A stretch of DNA of 64,000 nt from Gymnothorax reevesii (taxonomy: Eukaryota > Chordata > Actinopteri > Anguilliformes > Muraenidae). Location of the stretch: NCBI GenBank assembly GCA_029721435.1, contig CM056580.1, positions 72,007,367 to 72,071,366 on the forward strand. Direction: 5' to 3'. Made by a program: the position numbers and the translations under genes. This document shows positions 21,351 to 33,007 of this stretch, in pieces. Position 1 is the stretch's first letter. Each line of letters starts with the position of its first letter. The notes beneath the pieces are model-generated. The model searched no databases, was not told where the DNA came from, and saw only the letters and a program-made list of their open reading frames with translations.

Positions 21351-24090
21351 AGCAAAAATAATTAGGAAACCTAAATTTACGACTGACACGCCCAATTTTT
21401 TATGCGTTCTGACTTTTCCAACGAGCCCTCAACCACCTTAATCGCACAAACCAAGCCTGAGATAAAGCCTAGCATTCCCAGAGCGTCTAACAGGGTCCAT
21501 GCGTCAGTACGCAAATGTACTGAAAGAGCGCAACAATATAAAAGTTTAACTGGTTTGTTTTAAGTATTTTCCCCATAACTACCTACCAAATATTCAGCAG
21601 ACATTTTCAGTCGGTTTCTGCCTGAGAATCTGTGCGCCATCACACACAAGCATGAAGGGAGCGCAGCAATTACAAACACTAAACGTTTTCCTGACTCACT
21701 CTTCATATTTGCAATGAGAAGGATGGAGATTAGTCAAATGATGTAGCTTAAAGGTTATGGCAGTGCACTCTCCAGTGGGACGGTAGGCATGTACCTTGTA
21801 AGGTAATAGAAGCACTGTTCTTGAATAAATAATTGCTGGGGTGTTTGTTCTTTTTACTTTTGACCATTTTTTGTCTCGTCTTTGCATTAATAAGTTTGTT
21901 TCTTTGCTTTAAAAAAAATCTCCAGTAAAGTCAAACTTCTTTTCATTTGTATGCATTTTCTATGAATGGGAACATGTACAAAAGACTGGCAGAAAAAAAA
22001 AAATAGTTGAAAAAGAAAAAATAATAATGGTTGTATTTGGATAGAATGTATGCTTGTTGTGACATACAAGTGAAATTGAATAAGTTTTACAGTTAAGTAT
22101 CTGAGAAATCTGAAATGGCACTATGCGGCAAAAACAATGCCCAAATGGCCAAGTTAGAGATTCCACCTTGACAATCCTGAATTGTGAAAAATTTTCTGAA
22201 AATGCTCTAATTTTGCTCTGTTTTACTTGCTTACAGAATAAACTTTGTCAAAGTTGATGGTGAGATTCTGTGGTGTAATTTTTTGAGGTTTCAGGCGGCA
22301 ACTAAATAATTTCAAAAAGGATATCTTTGCACAAATATAGATGCCGGTGTCTGAAAATTCTGATATTTGAAGCACCTATTACTAAAACCCCATAAGTCAC
22401 ACTTGACTTGACTTGACTTGACTTGTGGGGTTTTAGTGATCAGTGCTTCATTTAATTTCTAAATGTCTTGCTTCGGTGGAATAATTTCCCACAGTCTCTG
22501 TGACACAAATGCTGAGTTATAAAGCCTACATAGGCTCATGCATAGCAGGCAAAATTGGTATCATTTGTATTCTGTTGAAAGGGGATAAGAGTTACTGATT
22601 ATCTTCATTAAAAAAAAGTGGAGGGGTCCAATACTGTATTCTGAGACAGTGCGGGAGACATGTCCCCTGCGTCTCCCCATAAATTATGCCCCTTTCTTGA
22701 GATCAGAGGGCAAAGCACCCCAGTGAAAATGGCCATGACAGTTTTTACTTTGTCAAAATGTAACCTAAATATGGAGCATAACTTGACCCCCTTCCCTACA
22801 CACTAGCATGACATTGGTGCAAGCAGTGGTTTCACAAGATACCATGAATTTCATGCTTGCTTAAAAATGAGTGTCATAAACACAGAAATGTTGGTGGAGA
22901 TAGTTGGCACTCTTGTGAGTCTCCTTGGGATAAATACCTATAGTATCACATTTGATACATTTTCAACTAAATTTTTCCATAACATAAGCAACAAAATCTT
23001 GGGTATTTATAAGTTACTTCAAACTGGTGTTTGATGGGAACTATTTAGTGCAGCTGCTAGTTGACAACCTGTGAGGTGTCTTTGTCTTTAACCACACACT
23101 CAGATATTTGTCTTCGAGCACAGTTGTGCATCAGGGCCTCCCACTCCTTTTTCTGTCCTTGTTAGTGCCAGTTTGTGCTGCTCTCTGAAGGTTGTTGACA
23201 GCATGGTAAGAGATTTTAAGTTTTCAATTTCTCGTTTTCAGCCTTCTTTTCTAAACACAACAATAGACTGACGGGTCTCTAAAGGTAGTTCTAACTTTCT
23301 GGCCATTTTGAGCCTGTAAACAAACAAACAACTGCTGATGCTTCAAATACTAAACCAACCTCAAGAATGCCATGCTCCCTTTTGCGCTCCCTTATTGGTT
23401 CAACGGTTTTCAGCTGTGCAACACATTTGCAGAAGGGTTTTCTAATTATCAATTAGCCCTGTAAAATGCTTAACTTGGATTAGCAGCCATACCAGGAGAT
23501 TGATGCAGAGGACTGACAGTTGCTGATAATAGGCCTCTATGCAAAAATGGAGAAATACATTTAATACATGTAAAAAAAATTAAAAAAAAACATAAAATTT
23601 CTCAGTTTCAACTAAAATTACTTTATGTTGTCTTTGGACTACTCTCAACAGCATCCCAACATGACTCAAAGTTATTACCAAGCAAGTACATGGAAATCCG
23701 CTATGAAACTAGATGGTTAAAATATGGTTATTCATAAAGTACTGAAAGAAACTACATGGTCCAGTCGTCTGTGAACGTATGGGTGTAGCCCCCAAAAGCC
23801 CGCTTCTCCAGCCTGTCCTGCGGCCACAAGGAAATCTGTGTTTCAGCACAAATTTGCGCATTATTCGGCCAATATTGTCACCATGGCAAACAGAATCGAT
23901 TGGTGTCATAACTTAAGTGTGACACGTGTCCATACCACATGAGATTAATGGGTCAAAAATTACAGCCTGTACTGCGCCCCCAAGGAAGTGTCTACAGATG
24001 TGGACGGTGCGGAGGCGGAGACGTAAAGCATTAATCCATAGAAGCCGCTTGCCTTTGTTCGGGTGCAACAATAATTTGCAACTATAAGTT
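21351..24090. other. Intergenic DNA
   Basis: No gene or clear mobile element is seen in this 2.7 kb. It contains a short hairpin around a pentanucleotide repeat at 22382-22440, listed separately, and A-rich runs near 22000 and 23570-23595. Confidence 0.4.
22382..22440. repeat. Inverted repeat enclosing a TTGAC pentanucleotide array
   Basis: ACTAAAACCCCA at about 22382 is mirrored by TGGGGTTTTAGT at about 22427-22438, and between them lies (ACTTG)n, about four to five units. The whole can fold as a hairpin with a repetitive loop. Confidence 0.8.
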
Positions 24091-24139
24091 CTTTGTTATG
24101 TACCTTGTAGATTCGTACTACTTACACACCACAGCATGG

Positions 24140-24346
24140 CAGAAAGTCCCGGAATTTAGTGTCTGGCTGCGGCAGGTGGATGGAGAAGATACAAAAGCCC
24201 ACAGTGGTCTTTGTAGGTCTGAGTTCAGCGTAGCCGATGGCGGGGTGTACACTGTGAGACTACATGCAAAGGGAGCTACCCATACCAGCAAAGCTGCCGA
24301 AAGATCGAGCATGAAATTAATTTTCAGCATTATTTGCGCAGAGTAG
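24140..24346 (+). pseudogene. hAT/zinc-finger protein fragment
   Basis: The frame reads EFSVWLRQVDGEDTKAHSGL then CRSEFSVADGG and a His-x5-His-like end, HAKGATHTSKA. This resembles the N-terminal zinc finger of fish and mammalian hAT-derived proteins, in which C-x2-C precedes F-S-V/I-x-H/D-GG and ends H-x5-H. Here the first Cys position reads Ser (SGLC), so the finger would not fold. Only about 65 residues are recognisable and no dimerisation domain follows. Assignment rests on the pattern alone. Confidence 0.45.
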
Positions 24347-24599
24347 TCAGCAGGACTTGATCAAAAGTATATTGGGACTTCAAAATAAAAATAAAGCTAT
24401 TCATGTGTCCTTATCACTACCAAGTACTTTCTTATACAAAGTTTTAAAAGGGTTGTATTCCATTGGTGTTTGCTGTTTTTTGTTTCAATCAAAATTGCAA
24501 TTCAAGAATTTTGACAGGACACTAATTTTTCTTGAGCACATGCTTTAGATGTTTAGATGGATGACTTATCTTATTGTTCAACATTAAACCAGAAAAATG

Positions 24600-25900
24600 C
24601 AATCGCGCAAGTAATATATGTAATCCCCTCAGTCATATTGTGATTTTTGCAAAACGGATTACAATTACATAAAGAGGTAAAATTAACCACAGAAGTAATT
24701 TTGGAAACAACCAAAATCATAACAATCGTTTAGTACAAAATAAATTTCAACAGATCGAGGTTTCATAATTATTGGCACCCTTCCTTTAGTACTAGGTACA
24801 ATCACATCTGGCAAGGATAACAGCGCAGTCTTTTCCTGTAATTTTTGACAAGGTTAAAGCACACATTTTGGGGATTTTGGACCATTCCTCAAAGCAGACG
24901 CTTTCAAGATCCCTCAAAATTCTTGGGCTTGTGTTTATCAATTGCCTTCTTCAACTCATTCCACAGTTTTTCAATTGGATTGAGGTCTGGTGACTGAGAT
25001 GGCCATTGCAGAACATTGATTTTGTTGTCACAGAATCATTTCTGTGTGGAAATTGAGGTATGTTGCAGGTCATTGTGCACAGCAAATCCAGATGGTGTGG
25101 TGCACTCAATTGTTTTTTGGAAACTGATGACCTCAAAAAAATAGTGTGAGCCAATTTAGTGATCTTGTGTTTACAGCACTTAAAAACATGGTAAAAATAA
25201 CTTTTGCCATATGGTCTTTAAGTACTGCCCTCACAATGCAGTCAAGTTGGCTTACACAATTTTTTTTAAGGTAACAGGTTTCCACAAAACATTTTAGTTT
25301 ATCACACTATCTGGGTTTACAGTGTGTGGTGGAAAGTCCACCTACGGCTTAGTCCCAGCTCTATGATGGAGGCAACCAGATTATCAGGATATTTTGACAA
25401 ACAATCGATGGAATTAATTATGTCCTTAATCTTAACCTGCTCCACTGGACCTCTTGAATTAAAACAGCCCCAAAACAAGTCTGATCCACCATCATATTTC
25501 ACCATGGGTATGCAGTGCTTCTCCTTGTATGCATCTCTGTTTTGACATCAAACATCTCGATGCTGCATCTGACCGAAACATGCGATTTTGGTCTCATCTG
25601 ACCAAAGCACCTTGTTTCAAGGTGGAACCTTGATTTGGAGGAAATTGATTTTTAATTAAATCAATAAATGATTCTGGTTGGTACCATTGGAACAGAAATA
25701 TTGTGCAGTACTTCTCATGGTGGTACTTGGAGTTTCTTCATCAATTTATTTTTTAGAAATTAGAAAGTATTTATGCATTGCCATTCAGGGGAGCCAGTAA
25801 TTTTGGAGCCCACTTATTTTTTGCTCTCTTATGTACTTTTTTGTCCACCTTTGCTATGATCCAGTAGATTTATAATAGTTCAAAATTTTATTTAGAGGAA
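24600..25900 (-). mobile_element. Tc1-like transposon D, 5' deleted
   Basis: The minus strand carries the catalytic half of a Tc1 transposase and its 3' flank, containing GGGTGCCAATAATTATGAAA near 24764-24783. The N-terminal DNA-binding part is not found. Precise ends could not be placed because terminal repeats were not matched; coordinates are approximate. Confidence 0.65.
24920..25640 (-). pseudogene. Tc1-like transposase C-terminal relic (copy D)
   Basis: On the minus strand the translation shows VLWSDETKI (first catalytic Asp, near 25590-25620), then VKYDGGSDLFWGCFNSRG (about 25440-25500, where the family has HGGGSVMVWGCF), and then [20 protein letters not shown] (about 24945-25005), the last block with its Glu. 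The middle NDPKH block is disrupted. Stops and frameshifts lie between blocks. The helix-turn-helix domain is absent. Confidence 0.8.
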
Positions 25901-25954
25901 AAAATATCCTTAAATTTGCCCAACAAGTTGACATCAACCCATTCTTAGAAACAG

Positions 25955-25995
25955 CTTGTGTGCGTGTGTGTGCGTGCGTGTGTGTGTGTGTGTTG
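25955..25995. repeat. (TG)n microsatellite
   Basis: An imperfect TG/TGCG dinucleotide tract of about 40 bases. Confidence 0.9.
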
Positions 25996-27150
25996 TGCTA
26001 ATCAAGCAAATAAAAATAAAATGTATACTCCCAGGCACTAGTTGAATGCCAAGTTATTTGGCTCATCGTCTTCATGTGAGGGATGACTGCTTTGCAATAT
26101 GGTTGGCCATGGGAAAACATCAATCCAAACTTGGCCGGATTCACAGCGTTGTCAGCCATGATAAAATATATGTCTAACATGTGCTGCAAAGGGAGGCTCT
26201 CGTAATTGCTGGAGTAATTTCAAACTGCCATATATAAAGTACTTTTAGAAAAGTGTTGGGCTCCGTGCAGGCCCTGGGTAACAAATAAGGGCAGTCTTGT
26301 CAAAGACAGAACTTTGGTTATCATTTTCTGAGTTTGAGAGATCAATCTGCCCCGGCGAGGGGTAGCCCCTGTATCACAGTGAGAGGTGTGGGAGCCATTG
26401 AAATATTTATAATATCCCTGGCTGTCGTGGAGGAAGTAAATGATGTTCTATAACGCCTACCCTCCATCTCCACAAGCAAATGAGTCAGAAAGGGTAATTG
26501 TGCAGGGTAAGAGTGCTCCTGAAGCACTTCTCCACTGCGTTTACCTCAGCTTTTTCTACTCCTTACGGGAAATGATGAAACAGTCAAAATGGTGCCTAAA
26601 GTTAGTCAAAAGACACCCCAATCCCATCAAATTGAATAACTGGTCACACACAGCAGCATAGGTGATATTTTTGAAGTGATGGGACCCAAATTGTGAGCAA
26701 AAGCCCAGAAAGCAAAATTTGATTTCCAGACAGTGGACAACCAGTTCTGGCCCACTGTCAGACCACCATGCACCATCATATTTTAACCTTGCCTGAAAAT
26801 TAAGGGAAGAATACGGTTAATCATTAATCATATGATAAAAATCATTATTAAATTAATTCAGAAGTATTAAATAATTATTTTATGAACTCTGGACTACTCC
26901 CAAAGTGGAGGAGAGTATTCGGTGGAAAGATGGATAGGTGATCGAGGCGAAGTCGTATGGACTTGGTCTGTGATTGTGTGAACGTTGGGAGCCCCAGGTG
27001 GCGAGACTCAGGGTGGGGCTCGCGTCCCTCGTCGGAGTCCGTGTAGGCTTCAAGGCCCTCCAGGGTCCCAGGTGGTGGCTTTTTTGTTTCCTCTTGGAGA
27101 GGGGACGGGATGGAGGGATGTTGAAATGAGACGAGCGGGGATTGTGGGAA
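25996..27150. other. Intergenic DNA
   Basis: No gene is recognised. A GC-rich patch of about 130 bases at 26985-27125 stands out from the AT-rich surroundings but has no identifiable motif. Confidence 0.35.
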
Positions 27151-27152
27151 TG

Positions 27153-28704
27153 AATGTTTCAGATCATCAAGAAAATTTTAATATAAGAAAAAGATAACCT
27201 GAGTAAATGCAAAATGCAGTTTTTAAATGATGATTTCATTTATTAAGGGGAAAAAGCTATCCAAACCTACCTGGCCCTATGTGAAAAAGTAATTTCCCCC
27301 ACCCCCCCTTGTTAAATCATGAATTAACTGTGATTAACCACATTTTTTGTGTCCAGTTTCACTAGCCACACCCACTCCAGATTACTGCCAGAACTGTTGA
27401 ATCAAGAAATCACTTCAGTGGAACCTGTCTAACGAAGTGAATTAAGCTAAAAGATCTCAAAAAGCCGAGAACTAAAGAAATTCAAGAACAGATGAGAAAC
27501 AAAGAAGTTGACATCTATCAGTCTGTAAAGGGTTGCAAAGCCATTTCGAAGGCTTTGGGACTCCAGTGAATCATGGTAAGAGCCAATATCCGCAAATGGA
27601 GAAAACTTGGAACAGTGGTGAACCTTCCCAGGTGTGGCCGGCCTGCCAAAATTAATCCAAGAGCGCATCAACTACTCATCCAGTCACAAAAAAACCCATA
27701 ACAACATCTGAAGAACTACAGGCCTCACTTGCCTCAGTTAAAGTCAGTTATCCTGATTCAACAATAAGATAGAGACTGGACGAAAAATGGCATCCATGGG
27801 AGAGTTCCAAGGCGAAAACCACTGCTGACCAAAAAGAACATGAAGCCTTCTCTCACATTTGCCAAAATACATTTTGATGATCCCCAAGACTTTTGGGAAA
27901 ATATTCCGTGGACTGTCGAGACATAAGTTGAACTTTTTGGAAGGTGTGCATCCCAGTACATCAGGTGTAAAACTAATACAGCATTTCATAAAAAGAACAT
28001 CATTCCAAAAGTCAAACATGGTGGCGGTAGTGTGATGGTCTGGGGCTGCTTTGCTGCTTCAGGATCTGGACAACTTGTCATTATTGATGGAACTATGAAT
28101 TCTGCTCTCTACCGGAAAATCCTGAAGGAGAATGTCCAACCATCAGTTTGTGACCTCAAGCTCAAGCCCACTTGGGTAATGCACCGGGACAATGATCTGA
28201 AACACACCAGCAAGTCCACCTCTGAATGGCTTAAAAAATAAAATAAAATGAAAATTTTGGAGTAGCCTTGTCAAAGTCCGGGCTTAAATCCTTTTGAGAT
28301 GCAGTGGCGTGACCTTAAACAGGCCGTTCATGCACAAATCCCCTCCAATGTGGCTGAATTAAAATAATTCTGCAAAGACTAGGCTAAAATTCTTCCACAG
28401 TGATGTGAAAGACTCATTGCGATTTATTGCAAACGTTTGACTGCAGTTGTTGTCGCCGAGGGTGGCAAAACTAGTTATTATGATTTAGAGGGCAATTACT
28501 TTTTCACATAAGGCCAGGTAGGTTTGGATAGCTTTTTCCCCTTAATAAATGACTCATCATTTAAAAACTGCATTTTGTATTAACTTGAGTTGTCTTTGTC
28601 AAACATTAAAATTTCTTTGATCTGAAACATTTAAAAGTGACAAATATGCAAAAATAAAAGCAGAAATCAGGAAGGGGGCAAATACTTTTTCATGGTACTG
28701 TGTA
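27153..28704 (+). mobile_element. Tc1-like transposon E, 5' terminal repeat truncated
   Basis: The copy begins within the 5' subterminal region (AATGTTTCAGATCATCAAG) and ends with CAAATACTTTTTCATGGTAC and TGTGTA at about 28704. The subterminal inverted words AAGCTATCCAAACCTACCTG (near 27255) and their reverse complement CAGGTAGGTTTGGATAGCTT (near 28515) show the long inverted ends typical of this family. It is the same family as copy B. The outermost left terminal repeat is missing. Confidence 0.85.
27470..28400 (+). pseudogene. Tc1-like transposase relic (copy E)
   Basis: The relic starts TKEIQEQMRNKEVDIYQSVK and continues through a basic linker. A clean 70-residue stretch at 28032-28241 reads MMVWGCFAASGSGQLVIIDG and WVMHRDNDLKHTSKSTSEWL, the second catalytic block, with NDPKH changed to NDLKH. 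The final block appears as SPGLNPFEMQWRD. Several stops and small indels, including in the region of the first catalytic Asp (the family WSDET block is lost), inactivate it. It is better preserved than copies B and F. Confidence 0.8.
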
Positions 28705-29128
28705 GGCGTGTGGGCGAATAGGAAAACGCATCGGGATTGGTATTGCTTATTAACCTCTGTTATCGGGAACACCCTTTAAAAGGTATTTTAATCAAGATTG
28801 GCAAAACTGTAGGCTTTTGTTTATAACCCACTGCTGAGTATAACACCAGAAAAATACAAGATCTGCCCCCTGCTTCTTACTGTGAGAGAGGTCTTTACTT
28901 TTAAGCCTATACAATTCTATTTTAACCATTTTAGTTATTTTGCATTGTTTAGGCTAACTGTTTAACACACTTAAAAAAACATGGGATTCCCCGCATTCAG
29001 TTATGTTCAATAAAATGCATGTGTATAGATGGGTTTCTGTGCAACGTCATTGCAGATATGCATGCACAGCCAGAGGGCAAAAAGTGGGACATTTTTCATT
29101 GTTTTCAAGCGGAGTCAAACAGCAAAAG

Positions 29129-29275
29129 GAGATGACGAGGAGTTGTTGTGCTGTTATCTGCACAAACCGGCAAAAGGTTGGATGAAAATTTTCTAATATC
29201 TCGAGGAGATCTCATCCGTTTTGGCAAAAGACAAAGAAGATTATATCAGGTATATTTTGGGGTGTTGGGGCGTGA
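29129..29275 (+). pseudogene. THAP-like zinc finger fragment
   Basis: The frame gives MTRSCCAVICTNRQK, matching the start of a THAP domain (C-x2-4-C with CCA...CTNR), followed after a frameshift by ISRRSHPFWQKTKK, resembling the F-x-I/F-P-x-D/R...W segment. The Cys-Cys start is at about 29141-29155. THAP fingers bind DNA and occur in P-element and ISL2EU-type transposases and in host proteins. Only the first third is recognisable, and the 3' side is cut by the hAT insertion that starts at 29302. Confidence 0.45.
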
Positions 29276-29559
29276 TGGACTTGAGACAACTCTGTCAGGT
29301 GTAAAGATGCACCGATCCGATACCCAGATCTGATATCGGCTCCGATATTGACTAATTGGCTGGATCGGATATCGGGTGAATGAGGCCGATCCAGCAGTCC
29401 GATCCAGTCATTTCTTTTTTATTAATATCATACACAGTACTACAGTTACAGCAATCTAGTCACTTCAATTCTATGTTTGCAACGCCAGTTACATCATAAC
29501 GCAGGGCACGCACAGCAGCAAGAGATGAGCAAACACAGAGTTACATGGGGCAAGCGCCG

Positions 29560-29875
29560 CAGCGAGCCAAGTCTGCTTTTTGGGAATATTTCAAAGTTGA
29601 TCCGCTAACAAGTCCAACTGCAACATGCAATTTCTGCAAAGCGACAGTTGCGAGGGGTAGTGATAAAGTTGGTTAATTCAACACCACAAACTTAAATAGG
29701 CACCTCCAAAAGCACCATGCTAAAGAGCACATGGAGCTCCGAGCTAAGCCAGCAGAGAGTACAACGAAGCAGCTAACTTTGGTGGATGCACTGCAAAGAC
29801 GGGAGAAACTGCCAGCCAGCAGCGTGAAAGCAACCACCATAACAGAGAAGGTTATGGAGTTTATTGTCCCCCGCG
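29560..29875 (+). pseudogene. BED zinc finger fragment of hAT transposase
   Basis: BED fingers at the N-terminus of hAT transposases bind the element ends. The frame reads SAFWEYFKVD with the aromatic W at 29581, then CNFC (Cys codons at 29626 and 29635), then LNRHLQKHH with His codons near 29701-29718, which fits the C-x2-C...H-x(3-5)-H pattern. One in-frame stop lies between the Cys and His pairs. The frame continues to about 29875 (TKQLTLVDALQRREKL, TEKVMEFIV), matching the region between the finger and the RNase H-like domain, and is then lost. Confidence 0.75.
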
Positions 29876-29889
29876 CAGGACATAGTATT

Positions 29890-30120
29890 CACAACCGTCC
29901 GTCCATACGTCCCGAATCCTTGTCAGGGAGATATCTCCAGAACGAATTGACGGATTTCCTTCAAATTTTATGTCAACATGTATTAGGGTGATACCCCGGC
30001 GCCAGTCGATTTTGGTGACCTTCGCATCACTCTCAAGGTCACACCGAGAGATTGCTCATTCTGACACGATTTCACATCTTGTGGCGGGGGACAAAGACAC
30101 GTTAGTGGCAAATACTTGTT
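29890..30120. repeat. CCGTCC/AAGGTCA-type repeat inside the hAT element
   Basis: This stretch has CCGTCCGTCCATACGTCC, then ATATCTCCAGAACGAATTG, and then GGTGACCTTCGCATCACTC and CAAGGTCACACC. It resembles the repeats at 46740-46860 and 48890-49400 in word content (tetranucleotide CCGT/GGAC start, AAGGTCA words). The boundaries and class of the family are unknown. Confidence 0.5.
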
Positions 30121-30890
30121 TTGTATTCGCAGCCCCTCTCTGTCGTTGATAACGACAGATTCCGCCGCCTACTTGAACAGCTTGAGCCAAGGTACAGTTT
30201 ACCATCTCGAAAATATTTTTCTGAGACCGCTCTGCCTGAACTGTACAAGAAAGTGTGCCTGTTTTGATTTTGATTATCTAAATGTTTTGGAAGTGTTAGG
30301 CTACTTCTGTTTATTTTGTAAATTTGAAAAAGTTAATTAAACCACTTCTGTTTGTTGGGTTCAGCTGCTATATTTTATGTTCAATTAGATTTTGAATATC
30401 AGTTTGCACTAAATGCGTACATGGAAGTGTTACTTCTGTTTATTTTGTGTTTTTGAACAAGTTAATTAAGCCATTGTTTGTTGGGTTTCAGGCAGCTGCT
30501 ATATTTTATATTACATTTTAAAATATCTGTTTGCAGTGCACTTTACATGGAAGTGTTATTTATTTCTTTTTGCTGCTAATGTACACTTTGTTATTTGTTA
30601 ATAAATAAAATTAAGTACATTTATATTGGTGTTAATTTCTTACCTTTTTTTAACAAGGCTAAATGTTTATGTCAAGCCTGATGCCTTCACTCACATGGCG
30701 AGGAATACGGCTCATTCATTCAACAGTAGTATCGGATATCGGCCAATTCGCTCAGCCCAGGTATCGGTACCGGATTGGAAAAAAACTGGATCAGTGCATC
30801 TCTAGTCAGGAGTCGCTTTGGTCGGCTGTTTTCAGCTTTTGTGGCTCAACCTTTTATCGGGACGTGTCCTTCCAATGATTTGGTTGGGAC

Positions 30891-31319
30891 CAGGGTTGCC
30901 AACTCTGATAAGACAAATAAGCGGCCGCAGCTTCAAAAACAAGCCCAAAACAAGCGCAATATAAAAGGTAGATGAGACTAAGACGGTGTAGACCTGGGGT
31001 GGAATCTCTTTTGTTTTGTTGAGCGGGGGGGTTCGGGTGGGGCAGAGAGATTACCTTCCATTTAGTTGACCAAGGAGGGAGGGCTGGTTCTCTCACATTG
31101 GTCTTGAGGCTGTGAGCAGACAGAGTCAATCAATGAACCAGGGGCATTCAACCATAAACTTATAACAATTAGGTCGCTTATTACACTTCTCTAACAAGCA
31201 ACAATATTTCTAAAAACAAGCCCAAAAAAAAAAACGCAATCCGCGACCTGTAATTTCTTCAAGTGACTTCAGGAAAAAATAAACAAAGCAGTGTATTATA
31301 AGAAGACTTGGCAACTCTG
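30891..31319. mobile_element. Non-autonomous hAT element, 429 bp
   Basis: The termini are CAGGGTTGCCAACTC at the left and GACTTGGCAACTCTG at the right, inverted with two mismatches. An exact 8-bp duplication GTTGGGAC flanks it (30883-30890 and 31320-31327). It has no transposase. AAAACAAGCCCAAAA occurs near both ends, so subterminal direct repeats are present. Confidence 0.9.
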
Positions 31320-31619
31320 GTTGGGACGGGCAGACGACCTTCTCCTCAGTGCAGCTGCGCCCTGACAGTTCAACGTGGCACATGATGGCTGCAGCATGAC
31401 TGTAACAACAAGCGAGACTGGTGCGATGCATAGGAGCTAAAGTAAGTGAAATCATGAGCTCACAATATCTGCTGTGAGACTTACCCTGCCATGCATGTGC
31501 AATTAGCGGTTAGGATGTATCCAAGATCCCTGTGCGCGTATTCTCAGGCATCATAAGGTATTGTCTTTAGTCCCTGTCTCTGGCTGGGCAGGACACCCGC
31601 CCACAAAGTGCAAAACCCT

Positions 31620-31892
31620 GAACACTTGTCATAAAACTTAAACTTTTACACGACTACAAAGTACGTAATTATACGCGTCTCAAGATTTATATGCACGCAA
31701 ATTGTTCTTTGTATACACTCTGAGCTTCTGTATATGTCGGGCCATATAAATATTATAAGAGTCTGGTAATGTCTCACCATTACTGAGGACCAGTTTCTTG
31801 AGGTAACCAGTGCAGTCTGAGCTGCCGAGGCTGTTGATATAATTGGTCTGAGCCATCTCTGTCCCAGACCTAGTTAAAGAGCTATCAGACAT
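31620..31892 (-). pseudogene. Transposon-associated SWIM/YqaJ-type protein, N-terminal fragment
   Basis: On the minus strand the frame reads LTRSGTEMAQTNYINSLGSS, then GYLKKLVLSNGETLPDSYNI and VYTKNNLRAYKS, and after a stop DAYNYVL. This layout (an N-terminal NYINSLGS helix, LPDxYNI, then YT-x-x-x-L-x-AYKSL-x-AYNY) is one I associate with the fish proteins carrying SWIM and YqaJ-nuclease domains that accompany ISL2EU-type DNA transposons. The SWIM and YqaJ parts themselves are absent. Assignment is from memory of the pattern and needs a search. Confidence 0.4.
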
Positions 31893-31899
31893 GTAGTGT

Positions 31900-32770
31900 A
31901 ACGTATATTTACAGTGACATTGGCGGTTATTTTTTTTTTCCTTCTAAATGTTGGCAGGCCGTAAAGTAGCCTCTTTGTAAAAATTTTTACGTTGACTTTG
32001 TTAGCATTCACTAACATAACCACCATGCTCCTGATATTGACATCCAAAACGACCATCACAACCTGGTAGGTTGAGTGAAATTCATGGACATTTAAGCAAG
32101 TGTTTTTCTGATTTATGATCCAGTGAAATTACATTTTATTGCAACAGAGTCAGGGAGAACTTACAAACAATACGACATCTAAACTGATATCAGTTCACTC
32201 CGAGTCAGTCTTTTGCCCCCTTTTTACAAGGTACTCGCACCTAGTATTGTTTGTACAAGAAACCCATCTATATCATCTCTGTATAGACTTAAGACCCACT
32301 ATATTTCTAAAATACATTCATTGCCTTCCATTTGCGAAGAGTCAGAACTAACCGATTTCAAAGCAAATCACTTAGCTAGCTAGTTCATCACCAATTTCAC
32401 ATGGAAACAAGAGGTTAATCATAGTTAGCTTTGATGATGCTCATCCACAAGTGTTCGCACAACAATAATGCAAAAAAACCTAAATTCCTGGGTAATTAAT
32501 GTATTAATTTCATAGCTACACCTGTTGCATAGAATAAATCAGATAGTTAGACGTTTTAGAATGTAGCTGATGTTATGTTTCAGAAGAAAACTGCACGGTG
32601 CGAAGAAAAAGAGTCGCTTGTAACTATGGATACCAGTCTAGAGGCCCACATGTTACTTGAGGCAAGCGGCGCAATGTAGTCCTTCTGATTTCTGTGCTGG
32701 AATATCAACGGAAACATCTTAAATATTACTCCATAAAGTAACAGCTAGTTACCAATGATCGACAGATAAC
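31900..32770. other. Intergenic DNA
   Basis: No gene or mobile element is recognisable. It may include the rest of the ISL2EU-like element upstream of the 31620-31892 fragment, but no terminus was identified. Confidence 0.35.
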
Positions 32771-33007
32771 TACAGCTGCAATCAAAATTATTCAACCCCC
32801 ATTGCAAATTGGGTTTACTGGCAAAATTTACAAACTTTCAGCCCAGATTAAACAAGAACATTTTAAATAGTTCAACGCAACTAATATTACAAGTGGTTTC
32901 TCCAATTTTAGCACAAAATACCACTTTTAATGACAACTGCAGTCTCAAAATTATTTAACCCCCCGAATAGTATCCTTCATTAGAGCACATTTGCAAATCT
33001 TGTGTTG

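Larger units (their letters stand above)
29302..30804 (+). mobile_element. hAT transposon with 8-bp target duplication
   Basis: The ends are inverted repeats: TAAAGATGCACCGATCCGAT at the left and GGATCAGTGCATCTCTA at the right (30788-30804). They are flanked by GTCAGGTG (29294-29301) and GTCAGGAG (30805-30812), an 8-bp duplication with one mismatch, the hAT signature. The interior keeps a BED finger fragment but the hAT catalytic and dimerisation domains are missing; an unrelated repeat occupies about 29890-30120. Confidence 0.85.
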
